Assembly: GCA_963575745.1 (NCBI GenBank)
Contig: CAUYUJ010014341.1
Coordinates: forward strand, 338,168-360,667
Source of the DNA: Prorocentrum cordatum
Lineage: Eukaryota; Sar; Dinophyceae; Prorocentrales; Prorocentraceae
Direction of reading: 5' to 3'
Length of the DNA: 22,500 nucleotides
The position numbers and the translations under genes were made by a program. Every line of letters begins with the position of its first letter. Positions within the stretch are counted from its first letter, which is position 1. Below the pieces are notes generated by a model, which was not told the DNA's origin, searched no databases, and was given only the letters and a program-made list of their open reading frames with translations. Positions 1-8,279 of this stretch are shown one piece after another.

Positions 1-1440
1 CTTGGAAGCCGCCGCCGTGGCAGGCTCCGCCGTAGGAGCCGCCGCCTTGAGAGCCACCGCCGTGGTCCCCGCATGCGTGGGAACCGCCGCCGTGGGAACT
101 GCCGCTGGGGGGGGGGGTCGCGTCCGAGTGGAAGCCGCCGTCGTGGGAACCGCAGCCGTGGGAGCAGCCTCCGTGGGAACCGCCTCCGTGGGAACCGCCG
201 CCGCGGGAACCGCCTTTTTGGTAACCGCTTCCGTGGGAGCCGCCGCCTTGGAAACCGCCGCCGTGGCAGGCTGCGCCGTAGGAGCCGCCGCCTTGAGAGC
301 CACCGCCGTGGTCCCCGCATGCGTGGGAACCGCCGCCGTGGGAACTGCCGCTGGGGGGGGTGTCGCGTCCGAGTGGAAGCCGCCGTCGTGGGAACCGCCG
401 CCGTGGGAGCAGCCTCCGTGGGAACCGCCTCCGTGGGAGCCGCCGCCGCGGGAGCCGCCTTTTTGGTAGCCGCCTCCGTGGGAGCCGCCGCCTTGGAAGC
501 CGCCGCCGTGGCAGGCTCCGCCGTAGGAGCCGCCGCCTTGGGAGCCACCGCCGTAGTCCCCGCATGCGTGGGAACCGCCGCCGTGGGAACTGCCGCTGGG
601 GGGGGTGTCGCGTCCGAGTGGAAGCCGCCGTCGTGGGAACCGCAGCCGTGGGAGCAGCCTCCGTGGGAACCGCCTCCGTGGGAGCCGCCGCCGCGGGAGC
701 CGCCTTTTTGGTAGCCGCCTCCGTGGGAACCGCCGCCTTGGAAGCCACCGCCGTGGCAGGCTCCGCCGTAGGAGCCGCCGCCTTGGGAGCCACCGCCGTA
801 GTCCCCGCATGCGTGGGAACCGCCGCCGTGGGAACTGCCGCTGGGGGGGGTGTCGCGTCCGAGTGGAAACCGCCGTCGTGGGAACCGCCGCCGTGGGAGC
901 AGCCTCCGTGGGAACCGCCTCCGTGGGAGCCGCCGCCGCGGGAGCCGCCTTTTTGGTAGCCCGCCTCGTGGGAACCGACCGCCTTGGAAGCCGCCCGCTT
1001 GGAAACCGCCGCCCGTGGCAGGATCGCAGTAGGAGCCGCCGCCTTGGGAGCCACCGCCGTGGTCCCCGCATGCGTGGGAACCGCCGCCGTGGGAACTGCC
1101 GCTGGGGGGGGTGTCGCGTCCGAGTGGAAGCCGCCGTCGTGGGAACTGCAGCCGTGGGAGCAGCCTCCGTGGGAACCGCCTCCGTGGGAGCCGCCGCCGC
1201 GGGAACCGCCTTTTTGGTAGCCGCCTCCGTGGGAGCCGCCGCCTTGGAAGCCGCCGCGGGGGCCGCCGCCGTGGCAGGCTCCGCCGTAGGAGCCGCCGCC
1301 TTGGGAGCCACCGCCGTGGTCCCCGCATGCATGGGAACCGCCGCCGTGGGAACTGCCGCTGGGGGGGGTGTCGCGTCCGAGTGGAAGCCGCCGTCGTGGG
1401 AACCGCAGCCGTGGGAACTGCCGCCGCGGTAGCCGCGGTG
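1..1440. repeat. 15-bp minisatellite in 245-bp higher-order units, six copies
   Basis: The landmark TCGCGTCCGAGTGG recurs at 118, 363, 608, 853, 1114 and 1371, spacing 245, 245, 245, 261 and 257. Within a unit the basic repeat is about 15 bp (GCCGCCGTGGGAACC and variants). Each unit carries one poly-G tract (11 G in the first copy, about 8 in the others) next to the landmark. The 853-1114 unit has a cluster of scattered single-base insertions and deletions between about 955 and 1035. Confidence 0.95.
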
Positions 1441-1898
1441 GTGGCTAAGGGGACCAGCGTCGAGGAGTCGCCGTGGTGGGAGCCGCCGCCGCGGGAGCCG
1501 TGAAAACCGCCATAATGGAAGCCACCTCCGCGGGAATTGCTGTGGGAACCGCCGCCGTGGGGAACCGCTTCTGTGGGAACCGCCGCCGTGGGAGTCGCCC
1601 TAAAAAGCCCCGCCGTGGGAACCGCTTCCGAGGGAACCGCCGCTGTAGGAACCGCTTCCGTGGGAACCGCAGCCGTCGGAACCGCTTCCTTGGTGGCCGC
1701 CTCCGTGGGAACTCTTTGGGAACCGCCGTGGGGAGAACCGCCATGAGGGGCGCCGGCGTCGGAGACGCAGACGTGGGAACCGCCACCGTGGGAGCCGCCG
1801 CCGTGGGAGCCGCTTTCGAGGGGGCCGCCGCCTGAAGTGGACCGCCCAGTGCCGCAAGTAAGAACCGCCAGCAGTCTGGCCGAAGCTGAACACCACAT
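1..1898 (-). CDS. Candidate Gly/Ser/His-rich repeat protein gene, 3' end off the window; possibly frameshifted or a pseudogene
   Basis: Seen: from an ATG at 1898 the minus strand is open to the left edge (at least 632 codons). The only minus-strand stop triplets downstream, at 1600-1602 and 1445-1447, are in the other two frames. The start is the first ATG after an in-frame TGA at 2070-2072. The N-terminus MWCSASARLLAVLTCG is weakly signal-peptide-like. The sequence then becomes pentads such as GGGSHGGGSYGG and GACHGGGFQGG, with S/H/Y/F/Q/C between Gly blocks. The commonest difference between repeat units, acc versus gcc on the plus strand, is a silent GGT/GGC Gly change on this strand. Odd: the Gly frame is lost and regained through single-base indels (near 1712, 1560 and 1445, and at the poly-G of most 245-bp units), so the literal frame alternates among GSHGG, VPTAA and FPRRR versions. 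Inference: a secreted or wall/adhesive-type Gly-rich protein with homopolymer miscalls, a decayed gene, or a chance open frame in a minisatellite. No family recognised. Confidence 0.35.
   Translation of the reverse strand, partial: MWCSASARLLAVLTCGTGRSTSGGGPLESGSHGGGSHGGGSHVCVSDAGAPHGGSPHGGSQRVPTEAATKEAVPTAAVPTEAVPTAAVPSEAVPTAGLFRATPTAAVPTEAVPHGGGSHSNSRGGGFHYGGFHGSRGGGSHHGDSSTLVPLATTAATAAAVPTAAVPTTAASTRTRHPPQRQFPRRRFPCMRGPRRWLPRRRLLRRSLPRRRPPRRLPRRRLPRRRLPKRRFPRRRLPRRRFPRRLLPRLQFPRRRLPLGRDTPPSGSSHGGGSHACGDHGGGSQGGGSYCDPATGGGFQAGGFQGGRFPRGGLPKRRLPRRRLPRRRFPRRLLPRRRFPRRRFPLGRDTPPSGSSHGGGSHACGDYGGGSQGGGSYGGACHGGGFQGGGSHGGGYQKGGSRGGGSHGGGSHGGCSHGCGSHDGGFHSDATPPPAAVPTAAVPTHAGTTAVAPKAAAPTAEPATAAASKAAAPTEAATKKAAPAAAAPTEAVPTEAAPTAAVPTTAASTRTRHPPQRQFPRRRFPRMRGPRRWLSRRRLLRRSLPRRRFPRRRLPRKRLPKRRFPRRRFPRRRFPRRLLPRLRFPRRRLPLGRDPPPQRQFPRRRFPRMRGPRRWLSRRRLLRRSLPRRRLP
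1441..1835. repeat. Degenerate continuation of the 15-bp minisatellite
   Basis: Same 15-bp building block (GTGGGAACCGCCGCC, GTGGGAACCGCTTCC and variants), but without the 245-bp higher-order order or the poly-G landmark. Variation is greater than in 1-1440, as expected at the edge of an array. On the minus strand it gives Gly-rich segments such as GGGFHYGGFHGSRGGGSHH. Confidence 0.85.
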
Positions 1899-2290
1899 AG
1901 AAGCCGAAGGGGAAAAGGACGTAGTGGCACCAGATGGATGGGCCGAGCCATAGAGTGCCTGGCGCCGATGCCGCCACCGTGCGAAGGACACCTGGAGCCC
2001 GAAGGGAAGATGTAGGTGGACGTGAGCGTGGGCGTGAAACGCGGCACCGCTTTTTGCCAAAAAGCCACCTCAGGTCGAGGACGATGATGGTTTGTGGTCG
2101 CGTGGGTGTCAACAGACAACCACCGTCTGCGTGGACACGGGCGGGAAACCGACCACGCTGGTGTGCAGCACCAGCAGGGACCTCGCAGTACATTGTGGCG
2201 AGTGTTGCTGCACCCCGCCGCGTGCCGCAACACCTGCGACTGAGACAGGAACGGCTTGTCCCAGGCACTACAGGCCTGGAGGGGACGATC
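1836..2290. other. Non-repetitive flank between the minisatellite and the GAT tract
   Basis: No tandem repeat is visible. The minus frame of the Gly-rich candidate extends through 1836-2069, with its first ATG at 1898. Other frames give short unrecognised peptides on both strands. If the Gly-rich gene is real, its 5' untranslated region and promoter would lie here, but I see no clear core-promoter motif. Confidence 0.5.
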
Positions 2291-2291
2291 T

Positions 2292-2337
2292 GATAATGAT
2301 GCTGATGATGGTCATGATGCTGATGCTGATGATGGTC

Positions 2338-2388
<51 letters not shown>

Positions 2389-2389
2389 T

Positions 2390-2439
<50 letters not shown>

Positions 2440-2870
2440 CGGGTGATGCTGATGGTGATGATGATGGTGGTCGTGGTGGTGATGCTGATGGTGCTCATGC
2501 TGATGCTGGCGCTGAGGGTGGTGATAACTATGATGATGATGATGAAGATGATAATCATGATACTGATGGAAATGATGGTGACGAAGAGGATACTTAGCCG
2601 GATCATCATGCTGATGGTGCTAATGGTGGCGATGGTGATGGTGAAGAGGGTGATGATCGGGGAGAGGGTGGTGATGATGATGCCGGTGCATATGATGCTA
2701 ATGATGACGATTATGCAGCTGATGGTGGTGCTGATGATGGTGATGGTGATTGCGGTGGTAATGGTTTGATGATGCGGGTGATGATGATGATAATGCTGCT
2801 GACGATGCTGCTGCTGATAATGGCGACGACGACAATGGCGATGACAATGACGATGGTGATGGTGACGGCG
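2292..2870. repeat. (ATG)n / GAT-rich trinucleotide microsatellite
   Basis: The core at about 2337-2440 is nearly pure (ATG)n. It is flanked by degenerate GATGGTGATGCTG-type triplets to about 2870. Read in the GAT phase it gives an Asp/Gly/Ala/Asn-rich frame, broken by a TAG at 2595-2597 and by a later phase change near 2765. Open frames here (poly-Met, poly-Asp, poly-Ile) are microsatellite translations. Confidence 0.95.
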
Positions 2871-2984
2871 CCGACGACGACCACGACCGCTTAACTATGC
2901 GAAACTGCTTGCAATACCCATTGGAACACAATGATGTTGGCTTCTTCGGACCCTGTTGGAGGTCCTTTTGTTACCATTTTGTTT

Positions 2985-3105
2985 TTTTGGGCATCTTGGG
3001 TCGTCTTGAATTAATGTTCGGTCGCCTTGGGGCCATTTTGGGCCGTCTTTGAGGCATCTTGGGTCATTTGGGTGTCGTTGGTTGCCTGCGCGGCCGTCTT
3101 GGAAA
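2985..3105 (+). repeat. Fragment of the CTTGG/GGCCGTCTTGG minisatellite family
   Basis: Contains ATCTTGGGTCGTCTTG, CCTTGGGGCCATTTTGG and GGCCGTCTTTGAGGC, matching the 15-bp family forming the arrays at 7313 and 10627 in the same orientation. It is a diverged, isolated patch. The flanks (2880-2985 and 3105-3190) show nothing recognisable. Confidence 0.6.
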
Positions 3106-3189
3106 CTCGGCACGCAGATCTCGTTTTTGACGAGATATCGTGGCTTGGGAGGCCCTGGAACGCTCAGGAGCAACGCCCCAGAATGCGAG

Positions 3190-3480
3190 AAGTGCACGAT
3201 CCTCGAGCTGGTGCGCGTGGGACGAGGGGTTTAGGAGTTAGCAGCCATGCGGGAAGTGTACATCCTCGAGCGGGTGCGCATAAAATGAGAGTTCAGACGT
3301 CAGCTGCCGTGCGTAAAGTGCACCAATCTGGTGCGGGCACGCGTGGAAAAAAAGGGGGTTCAGGCATTAGCTGCCGTGCGGGGGGTGCACCATCCTCGAG
3401 CGGGCACGCGTGGAAAAGGGGGTTCAGGCATTAGCTGCCATGCTGGAAGTATACCATCCTCGAGCGGCCACGAAGGAAGT
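3190..3480. repeat. 64-bp minisatellite, about five diverged copies
   Basis: The landmark CCTCGAG occurs at 3201, 3264, 3394 and 3458, with a diverged version near 3329 (spacing 63-65). Each unit also holds TTAGCTGCCATGC-like and GGGCACGCGTGGAAAA-like blocks. Single-base length differences between units shift the frame, which argues against a coding repeat. Confidence 0.85.
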
Positions 3481-4176
3481 GGTTTCGGAAAGGAAGGGCA
3501 ATGCATGCAGCGGTCCGCGTCGAGAGGGGAAAATTTTCCTTTTCTAGAATGTGAAGAACATTACCACACAGTTTTTGGTGGCATTTTTCCACGCGTCCAC
3601 GTGCCAGGGGGCACGGTGGCGGATGACGGGAAACGCCTCCGGAAGGCCCAGGCTCGAGCGATATCGGGCGACACAGAGTCGCCAGCGGGGTCGCAATCCC
3701 TCGCACAGCATGCAAGTGCGATGGCATGGCACCGATGTTTCGTCCTTTGCCTTCTTTCGCATGCCGTCGCTGAGCTGTATACTACGCGCTGGTGGGCCGA
3801 GCGCTGGACGGCGGCACGACCGTCCAGGAGTCTCTCGAAATTGTTGACCATGATTGACAAAGACGAGCAAGTGCACAGCACGAGGAGTTACCACCGAGCC
3901 TGCCGCACCATTCTCGCCAGAGGGCGAGTGTGGTATAAGGGTGACCTCCACGAGGGCCAGGACGCAGTGGCGAAGCTATGCAGAATGGCGGCGCTCAGCG
4001 GTGCTGGAGGATCACCGTTATCGAGCGATCTGGTTCATAAGTTTCTTGAACGCGCGATCTTACAATGGTGCAGTCTTCCGCCTTCGTACACATTGCTGGT
4101 GTGGCTGGGTTCCTATCCTTCTTCGACATGCTCCGTCCCAGGTCGGAGGTTGGGATTGGAGGTGCCGCATGGTTAA
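3331..4176 (+). other. Unassigned 281-codon open frame, probably fortuitous
   Basis: The first third lies in the 64-bp minisatellite. The rest (about residues 50-281) is non-repetitive and includes MAWHRCFVLCLLSHAVAEL, a hydrophobic stretch, and the charged segment GRVWYKGDLHEGQDAV. I recognise no family. Overlapping open frames exist on the other strand (3544-3951) and in another plus frame (3854-4480), so openness alone is weak evidence in this GC-rich stretch. It could contain an exon, but I see no convincing intron borders. Confidence 0.12.
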
Positions 4177-4806
4177 AGCCTTACTCCCTCCGTCCTGGGC
4201 GTGCCACCACCCACGTTCGGTTGTCGTCACACGCTCTTCTTTGTATCAGTGCCACGGGTCCAGATATGTACGCTTCTTTTGTTCTCAATGTATGATGCAT
4301 TGCTGGTGGTTCGTCGCTGGATTTTGTAGCGGTGTCACTTTGATCCAATGTACACTTGTCTGCTTTTCTCACGTGCGCAATGGGCAGTATCAGAGGTTCG
4401 TGGCTCGTCCCGTTTTCCTCGGCATGCTGTATGATGGGTTCAGAAGTCGCTATTTCGTTCTTGGCCCCGTGGTGTTCTGAAAGCGGCAGGCCCTCCCGGC
4501 TCGCCGTTGCGCGTCTGGAGGCCTGTCGTGGCACAGCCGTGGCAATGCCCTGGGCGCGCTGTGATAAGGGGCACCGTTCAGTGCCGTTTTTTAGCTTGCC
4601 ACCAGTCCTGCGGTCAGAGGGCCGCAGACTGACGTGCGAAGCTGCCCACCAGTGGGTGGGTGCTTCGTATGTTGCGTCCATGCACGCACATGCGCGCAGG
4701 CTTCCCTTTCGGCAGGCCTTGTGGAGGCTCGCGAGACCTCATAGGTTGGGGTTGCGTGTTCAAAGAGCGCCTCCGGCGTGCACCGTTGGTTCAGGGGCTT
4801 AGTTTT
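3481..4806. other. Mostly single-copy stretch without a recognisable gene
   Basis: This is one of the few long stretches without obvious tandem repetition. At 3618 it contains GGCGGATGACGGGAAACGCC, which resembles the composite-repeat start at 7711 (GCGGATGACGGGAAGCG). This suggests an old relic of that end. Several open frames of 100-210 codons overlap on both strands, none recognisable. Confidence 0.5.
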
Positions 4807-4866
4807 TGACGGGAAGCGTCTTCGAGGTACGAGAAGCAAGCGGGACGTTTTGGCTGAATCCTTGAG

Positions 4867-4869
<3 letters not shown>

Positions 4870-4931
<62 letters not shown>
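4870..4931. repeat. (TA)n microsatellite, copy I
   Basis: Alternating TA with one TCTA interruption near 4901, followed by TCTTTATATCTATGGGTTGC, which is shared with copy II. Confidence 0.97.
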
Positions 4932-4933
<2 letters not shown>

Positions 4934-4984
4934 TTATATCTATGGGTTGCCGCGCCGCACGGGGTTTTCGTTGGCGGATTCCCC

Positions 4985-5245
4985 AAAATGGCCATTTCGC
5001 TCGAGACATCCTCGAAAAATCGAGGTGTTGGAGGCTATCGTTTAAGACGTCTTATGTTAAAAATGACGGTTTCGCTCGAGACATCCTCAAAAAATCTGGA
5101 TGTTGAAAAATATCAAAAATTTTTGTTATGCATGAAAAATGAGCGTTTCGCTCGAGACATCCTCGAAAAAATGAGATGCCGACAGAGGTGTTTTACAACC
5201 TCTTATGTTAAAAATGACGTTTTCGCTCGGGACGTCCTCAGAAAA
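4985..5245 (+). repeat. 75-bp array carrying the GTTTCGCTCGAGACATCCTC motif, copy I
   Basis: TTCGCTCG begins at 4996, 5071, 5147 and 5222 (spacing 75, 76, 75). Each motif is preceded by AAAATGRC and followed by an A-rich run. Between motifs the sequence is AT-rich and more variable. The plus frame reads VSLETSSKN in the first two units and FARDIL/FARDVL in the last two, because of the 76-bp step. Conservation is therefore of the DNA motif, not of one peptide. Confidence 0.9.
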
Positions 5246-5246
5246 T

Positions 5247-5815
5247 GAGCAGGAGCACGGCAGGCGGAAAAAAAGGAGCACGGCAGACCACACAGGAGCA
5301 CGGCAGACCCCACAAGAGCACGGCAGACCACAAAGGAGCACGGCAGACCAAAGAGACGACACAAGGAGCACAGCAGATCCCGCAGGAGCACGGCAGACAC
5401 CACACGAGCACGGCAGATCCCAAATGAAGCACGGCAGACCACAGAAGCACTGCAGACCACACAAGAGCACCGCAGACCTCACAGGAGCACGGCAGACCCC
5501 ACAGGAGCACGGCAGACCCCACAGGAGCACGGCAAACCACAAAGGAGCACGGCAGACCACAGGAGCACGGCAAACCACACAGGAGCACGGCAGACCACAC
5601 AGGAGCACGGCAATCCCCACAGGAGCACGGCAGACCGCGCGCAGGTACAACATAAACGCGCCTTTTGTTGTACCCCGAACGCCGCTGGCGTTTCCCCCAC
5701 AGGAGCACGGCAGACCCCACAAGCTCGCGGGAAACCCCAAATGAGCACGGCAGACCACAGGAGCACGGGAACACAGGAGCACGGCAGACGCCGCACGGCA
5801 GACACGCGCAGGAGC
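5247..5815 (+). repeat. 20-bp minisatellite array (GGAGCACGGCAGACC plus 5-bp linker), first array of copy I
   Basis: The basic unit is GGAGCACGGCAGACCACACA. The 15-bp core is well kept while the 5-bp linker varies (ACACA, CCACA, ACAAA, and short forms). The plus-strand unit has no T, so it cannot contain a stop on either strand. The Cys/Leu/Arg-rich minus frames (for example CGLPCSCVVCRAPVWSAVLL) are the same 20 bases read in three successive frames. A non-repeat island interrupts the array at 5636-5700. Confidence 0.95.
5636..5700. other. Two-hairpin island inside the 20-bp array, copy I
   Basis: First hairpin: GGTACAACA at 5644-5652 pairs with TGTTGTACC at 5666-5674 (9 bp, 13-nt loop). Second: AACGCC at 5678-5683 pairs with GGCGTT at 5687-5692. 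The island recurs nearly unchanged at 9090-9153, with one extra T in the first loop. Confidence 0.7.
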
Positions 5816-6720
5816 ACGGCCGGCGCCGGAAAATTGAATTCCGAGGCGGTGCCGAAAAAAGGCCACTCCAAGACATATTTTTCTTTCGAAAATATTGATT
5901 TTCTCCTCCCGGCGCCCTGGAACCCCTTCCGGGCCGATTCCGGCACCCGGGCCGGCGCTCGAGCCAAACGCCCGGGCCGGCACCCGGGCCAGCGCCCGGG
6001 CCGGTTCCGGCGCCGGCCGGCGCCGGAAAATTGAATTCCGAGGCGGTGCCGAAAAAAGGCCACTCCAAGACATATTTTTCTTTCGAAAATATTGATTTTC
6101 TGCTCCCGGCGCCCGGGAACCCCTTCCGGGCCGCTTCTGGCACCCGGGCCGGCGCTCGAGCCAAACGCCCGGGCCAGCACCCGGGCCAGCGCCCGGGCCG
6201 GTTCCGGCGCCGGCCGGCGCCGGAAAATTGAATTCCGAGGCGGTGCCGAAAAAAGGCCACTCCAAGACATATTTTTCTTTCGAAAATATTGATTTTCTGC
6301 TCCCGGCGCCCGGGAACCCCTTCCGGGCCGCTTCCGGCACCCGGGCCGGCGCTCGAGCCGAACGCCTGGGCCAGCACCCGGGCCAGCGCCCGGGCCGGTT
6401 CCGGCGCCGGCCGGCGCCGGAAAATTGAATTCCGAGGCGGTGCGGAAAAAAGGCCACTCCAAGACATATTTTTCTTTCGAAAATATTGATTTTCTGCTCC
6501 CGGCGCCCTGGAACCCCTTCCGGGCCGATTCCGGCACCCAGGCCGGCGCTCGAACCGAACGCCCGGGCCGGCACCTGGGCTGGCGGCCGAGCCGGATCCA
6601 GCGCTGGCGTCGGCTCTGGCCGTCGCCGGAAAAATTGAATTCCGAGGCCGCGCTAACAAAACTCATCCAAACAGATTTTTCGAAAGTGCATCATTTCTGC
6701 TCCCGGCGCTCGGAGGCTTC
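5816..6720. repeat. 197-bp satellite, copy I (five units plus a diverged sixth)
   Basis: AAAATTGAATTCCGAGGC-type unit starts lie at 5830, 6027, 6224, 6421 and 6631 (spacing 197, 197, 197, 210). The last unit is divergent and runs to about 6720. Each unit has an AT-rich half (ACATATTTTTCTTTCG, AAAATATTGATTTTC) and a GC-rich half packed with CCCGGG and GCCGGC. The three minus frames are all open for over 1 kb across this and the neighbouring 20-bp array, which is a property of the repeat units. Confidence 0.95.
6005..6028. repeat. 24-bp perfect palindrome at 197-bp unit junctions (six occurrences)
   Basis: The left arm is TTCCGGCGCCGG and the right arm is its exact reverse complement, with no spacer. 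Copies: 6005-6028, 6202-6225, 6399-6422, 9319-9342, 9516-9539 and 9713-9736. The first unit, near 5812, keeps only the right part, and the last units (6615-6630, 9929-9944) are degenerate. Confidence 0.9.
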
Positions 6721-6904
6721 TGCGTCTCAAGGAGAGGTGGAGCAGACATTAAAGGAGGTAAAAGCAAGCACACGAACGCTATGGACGCGCGATGCGCTGC
6801 CACAAGCCAGCTTCCCGCAAGATCGGTCCAGAGTGGGAGGGGACGGAGCTGGGCGGGTGAAGGACCACCAGAGCACTGCTCCAGCCTTCCCTCAGCCCTG
6901 GGTC
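6721..6904. other. Linker between satellite and second 20-bp array, copy I
   Basis: Non-tandem sequence duplicated at 10035-10218 with a single visible change (GTGAAGGACC versus GTGATGGACC). Short open frames cross it, none recognisable. Confidence 0.6.
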
Positions 6905-7312
6905 TGCTGACCACACAGGAGCACGGCAGACCACACAGGAGCGCGGCAAACCACAAAGGAGCAAGGCAGACCCCAAATGAGCACGGCAGTCCACACGTTC
7001 GCACGGCAGACCGCACAGGAGCACGGCAGACCGCACATGAGCACGGCAGACCAAGAAGGAACACGGCAGACCACACAGGAGCACGGCAGACCACACAGGA
7101 GCACGGCAGACCACACAGGACACGGCAGACCCCACGGGAGCACGGCAGACCACACAGGAGCACGGCAAACCACACAAGAGCACGGCAGACCATACAGGAG
7201 CACGCCAGACCACACAGGAGCACGGCAGACCACACGTTCGCACGGCAAACTCCACAGGAGCACGGCAGACCCCAAAGGAGCACGGCAGACCACAGGAGCA
7301 CGGCAGACCGTC
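6905..7312 (+). repeat. 20-bp minisatellite array, second array of copy I
   Basis: Same 15-bp core GGAGCACGGCAGACC with linkers such as ACACA, CGCAC and CCAAA. Includes variants with CGTTCGCACGG at about 6995 and 7235. Confidence 0.95.
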
Positions 7313-7555
7313 TTCGAGGCCTCTTGGGCCGTCTTGGGGCCCTCTTGGAGCCATCTTAGCCGTCTTGGAGGCCATCTTGGCCGTCTTGGAAGACATCTTG
7401 GGCGTCTTGGAGGCCTCTTGCGCCGTGTTAGGGCCCTCTTGGGACCGTCTTGGGGACTTCTTGGGCCGTTTCGGGGCCATCTTGAAGGCCTCTTGGGCGA
7501 TCTTAAAGCGATCTTGGGGGCCTCTTGGGCCGTCTTGGGCCGTCGGGCGCGGCAG
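7313..7555 (+). repeat. 15-bp CTTGG minisatellite, copy I
   Basis: Built from CTTGGAGGCCATCTTGG and GGCCGTCTTGGGGCC type units. The plus frame gives LGRLGGHLGRLG-like peptide. The same family occurs at 10627, at 2985, and in reverse orientation at 11085-12465. Confidence 0.92.
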
Positions 7556-7673
7556 GCCATCATTTAGTTTGTTCTGTTGCGTTTATGGGTTTCTCTGACG
7601 TTCTCGCCAATACGGTCTCTGACGCACGTGGTGGATAAAAAACGGCGCTTCCCGTTCTTGTCCGGTCAGGTTC
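7556..7673 (+). repeat. Shared end block of the composite element, copy I
   Basis: Runs from GGCCATCATTTAG to TTGTCCGGTCAGGTTC and is repeated at 10870-10988. It contains CGCTTCCCGT (7646-7655), the exact reverse complement of ACGGGAAGCG at 7718-7727 in the start block of copy II. The two ends of the element therefore carry partly inverted sequence. Confidence 0.75.
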
Positions 7674-7775
7674 TAACTAAGGGGTGCCGATTGCATCCCG
7701 CACCTCGCTGGCGGATGACGGGAAGCGTCTTCGAGGTACGAGAAGCAAGCGGGACGTTCTGGCTGAATCCTTGAG

Positions 7776-7778
<3 letters not shown>

Positions 7779-7806
<28 letters not shown>
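7779..7806. repeat. (TA)n microsatellite, copy II
   Basis: Same position in the composite element as 4870-4931 but shorter, with identical flanks. The tract therefore changed length after duplication. Confidence 0.97.
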
Positions 7807-7860
7807 CTTTATATCTATGGGTTGCGGGATTGCACGGCGCCGTTCGTTGGCGGATTCCCC

Positions 7861-8205
7861 AAAATGGCCATTTCGCTCGAGACATCCTCGAAAAATCGAG
7901 GTGTTGGAGGCTATCGTTTAAGACGTCTTATGTCAAAAATGACGGTTTCGCTCGAGACATCCTCAAAAAATCGGGATGTTGAAAAATATCAAAAATTTTT
8001 GTTATGCATGAAAAATGAGCGTTTCGCTCGAGACATCCTCGAAAAAATGAGATGCCGACAGAGGTGTTTTAGAACCTCTTATGTTAAAAATGACGTTTTC
8101 GCTCGGGACGTCCTCAGAAAATGAGCAGGTGGTCTGCCGTGCTCCCGTGTGGAGCACGGCAGACCACGGCCAAACCGCTCGAGACATCCTCAAAAAATCG
8201 AGGTG
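7861..8205 (+). repeat. 75-bp motif array, copy II, with a fifth in-phase unit
   Basis: TTCGCTCG begins at 7872, 7947, 8023 and 8098, as in copy I. A fifth version (ACCGCTCGAGACATCCTC) has the equivalent position at 8174, 76 bp further on. It keeps the period although the DNA between is a 20-bp-array hairpin (8129-8167). Confidence 0.88.
8129..8167. other. Perfect 17-bp hairpin of head-to-head 20-bp units
   Basis: The core arm GGTCTGCCGTGCTCC (8131-8145) faces GGAGCACGGCAGACC (8151-8165). Two more flanking pairs extend the stem to 8129/8167. The loop is CGTGT, 5 nt. Confidence 0.9.
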
Positions 8206-8244
8206 TGGTCTGCCGTGCTCCTGTGTGGTCTGCCTTGCTCCTGT

Positions 8245-8279
8245 GGTCTGCCGTGCTCCCCACAGGAGCACGGCAGACC
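8245..8279. other. Perfect 15-bp hairpin of head-to-head 20-bp units
   Basis: Arms 8245-8259 and 8265-8279 use the same 15-bp core in opposite orientations. The loop is CCACA, 5 nt. This marks the switch from inverted to direct orientation. Confidence 0.9.

Larger units (their letters stand above)
4807..7673 (+). repeat. Composite repeat element, copy I (2.87 kb)
   Basis: Order of parts: start block TGACGGGAAGCGTCTTCGAG, (TA)n, 75-bp array, 20-bp array, 197-bp satellite, a non-repetitive linker, second 20-bp array, 15-bp CTTGG array, and an end block finishing TTGTCCGGTCAGGTTC. The same order recurs at 7716-10988. From 5997 to 7673 the two copies are almost identical (offset 3314, then 3315 after a one-base indel). 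No transposase or reverse transcriptase frame is visible, so if mobile it would be non-autonomous. Segmental tandem duplication is an equal alternative. Confidence 0.85.

Noticed and set aside
2256-2597. Asp-rich acidic protein gene
   Set aside because: The poly-Asp block is the (GAT)n microsatellite; the Asp/Gly-rich reading beyond the stop could be a decayed gene but is equally expected from degenerate GAT triplets.
4870-4931. TATA-box promoter
   Set aside because: It is a plain (TA)n microsatellite whose length differs between composite copies; no start site or gene follows.
5247-5815. CRISPR array
   Set aside because: Core of 15 bp with 5-bp linkers is far too short, spacers are not unique, and the window looks eukaryotic with no cas genes.
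5126-6666. Minus frames of 395-482 codons with Cys/Leu/Arg-rich and Pro/Gly/Arg-rich repeats as real proteins
   Set aside because: All three minus frames are open over the same DNA because the 20-bp and 197-bp units lack stop triplets; 20 and 197 are not multiples of 3, so the peptides are one DNA repeat read in cycling frames.
5816-6720. Ribosomal intergenic spacer repeats
   Set aside because: No rRNA sequence is recognisable anywhere in the window.
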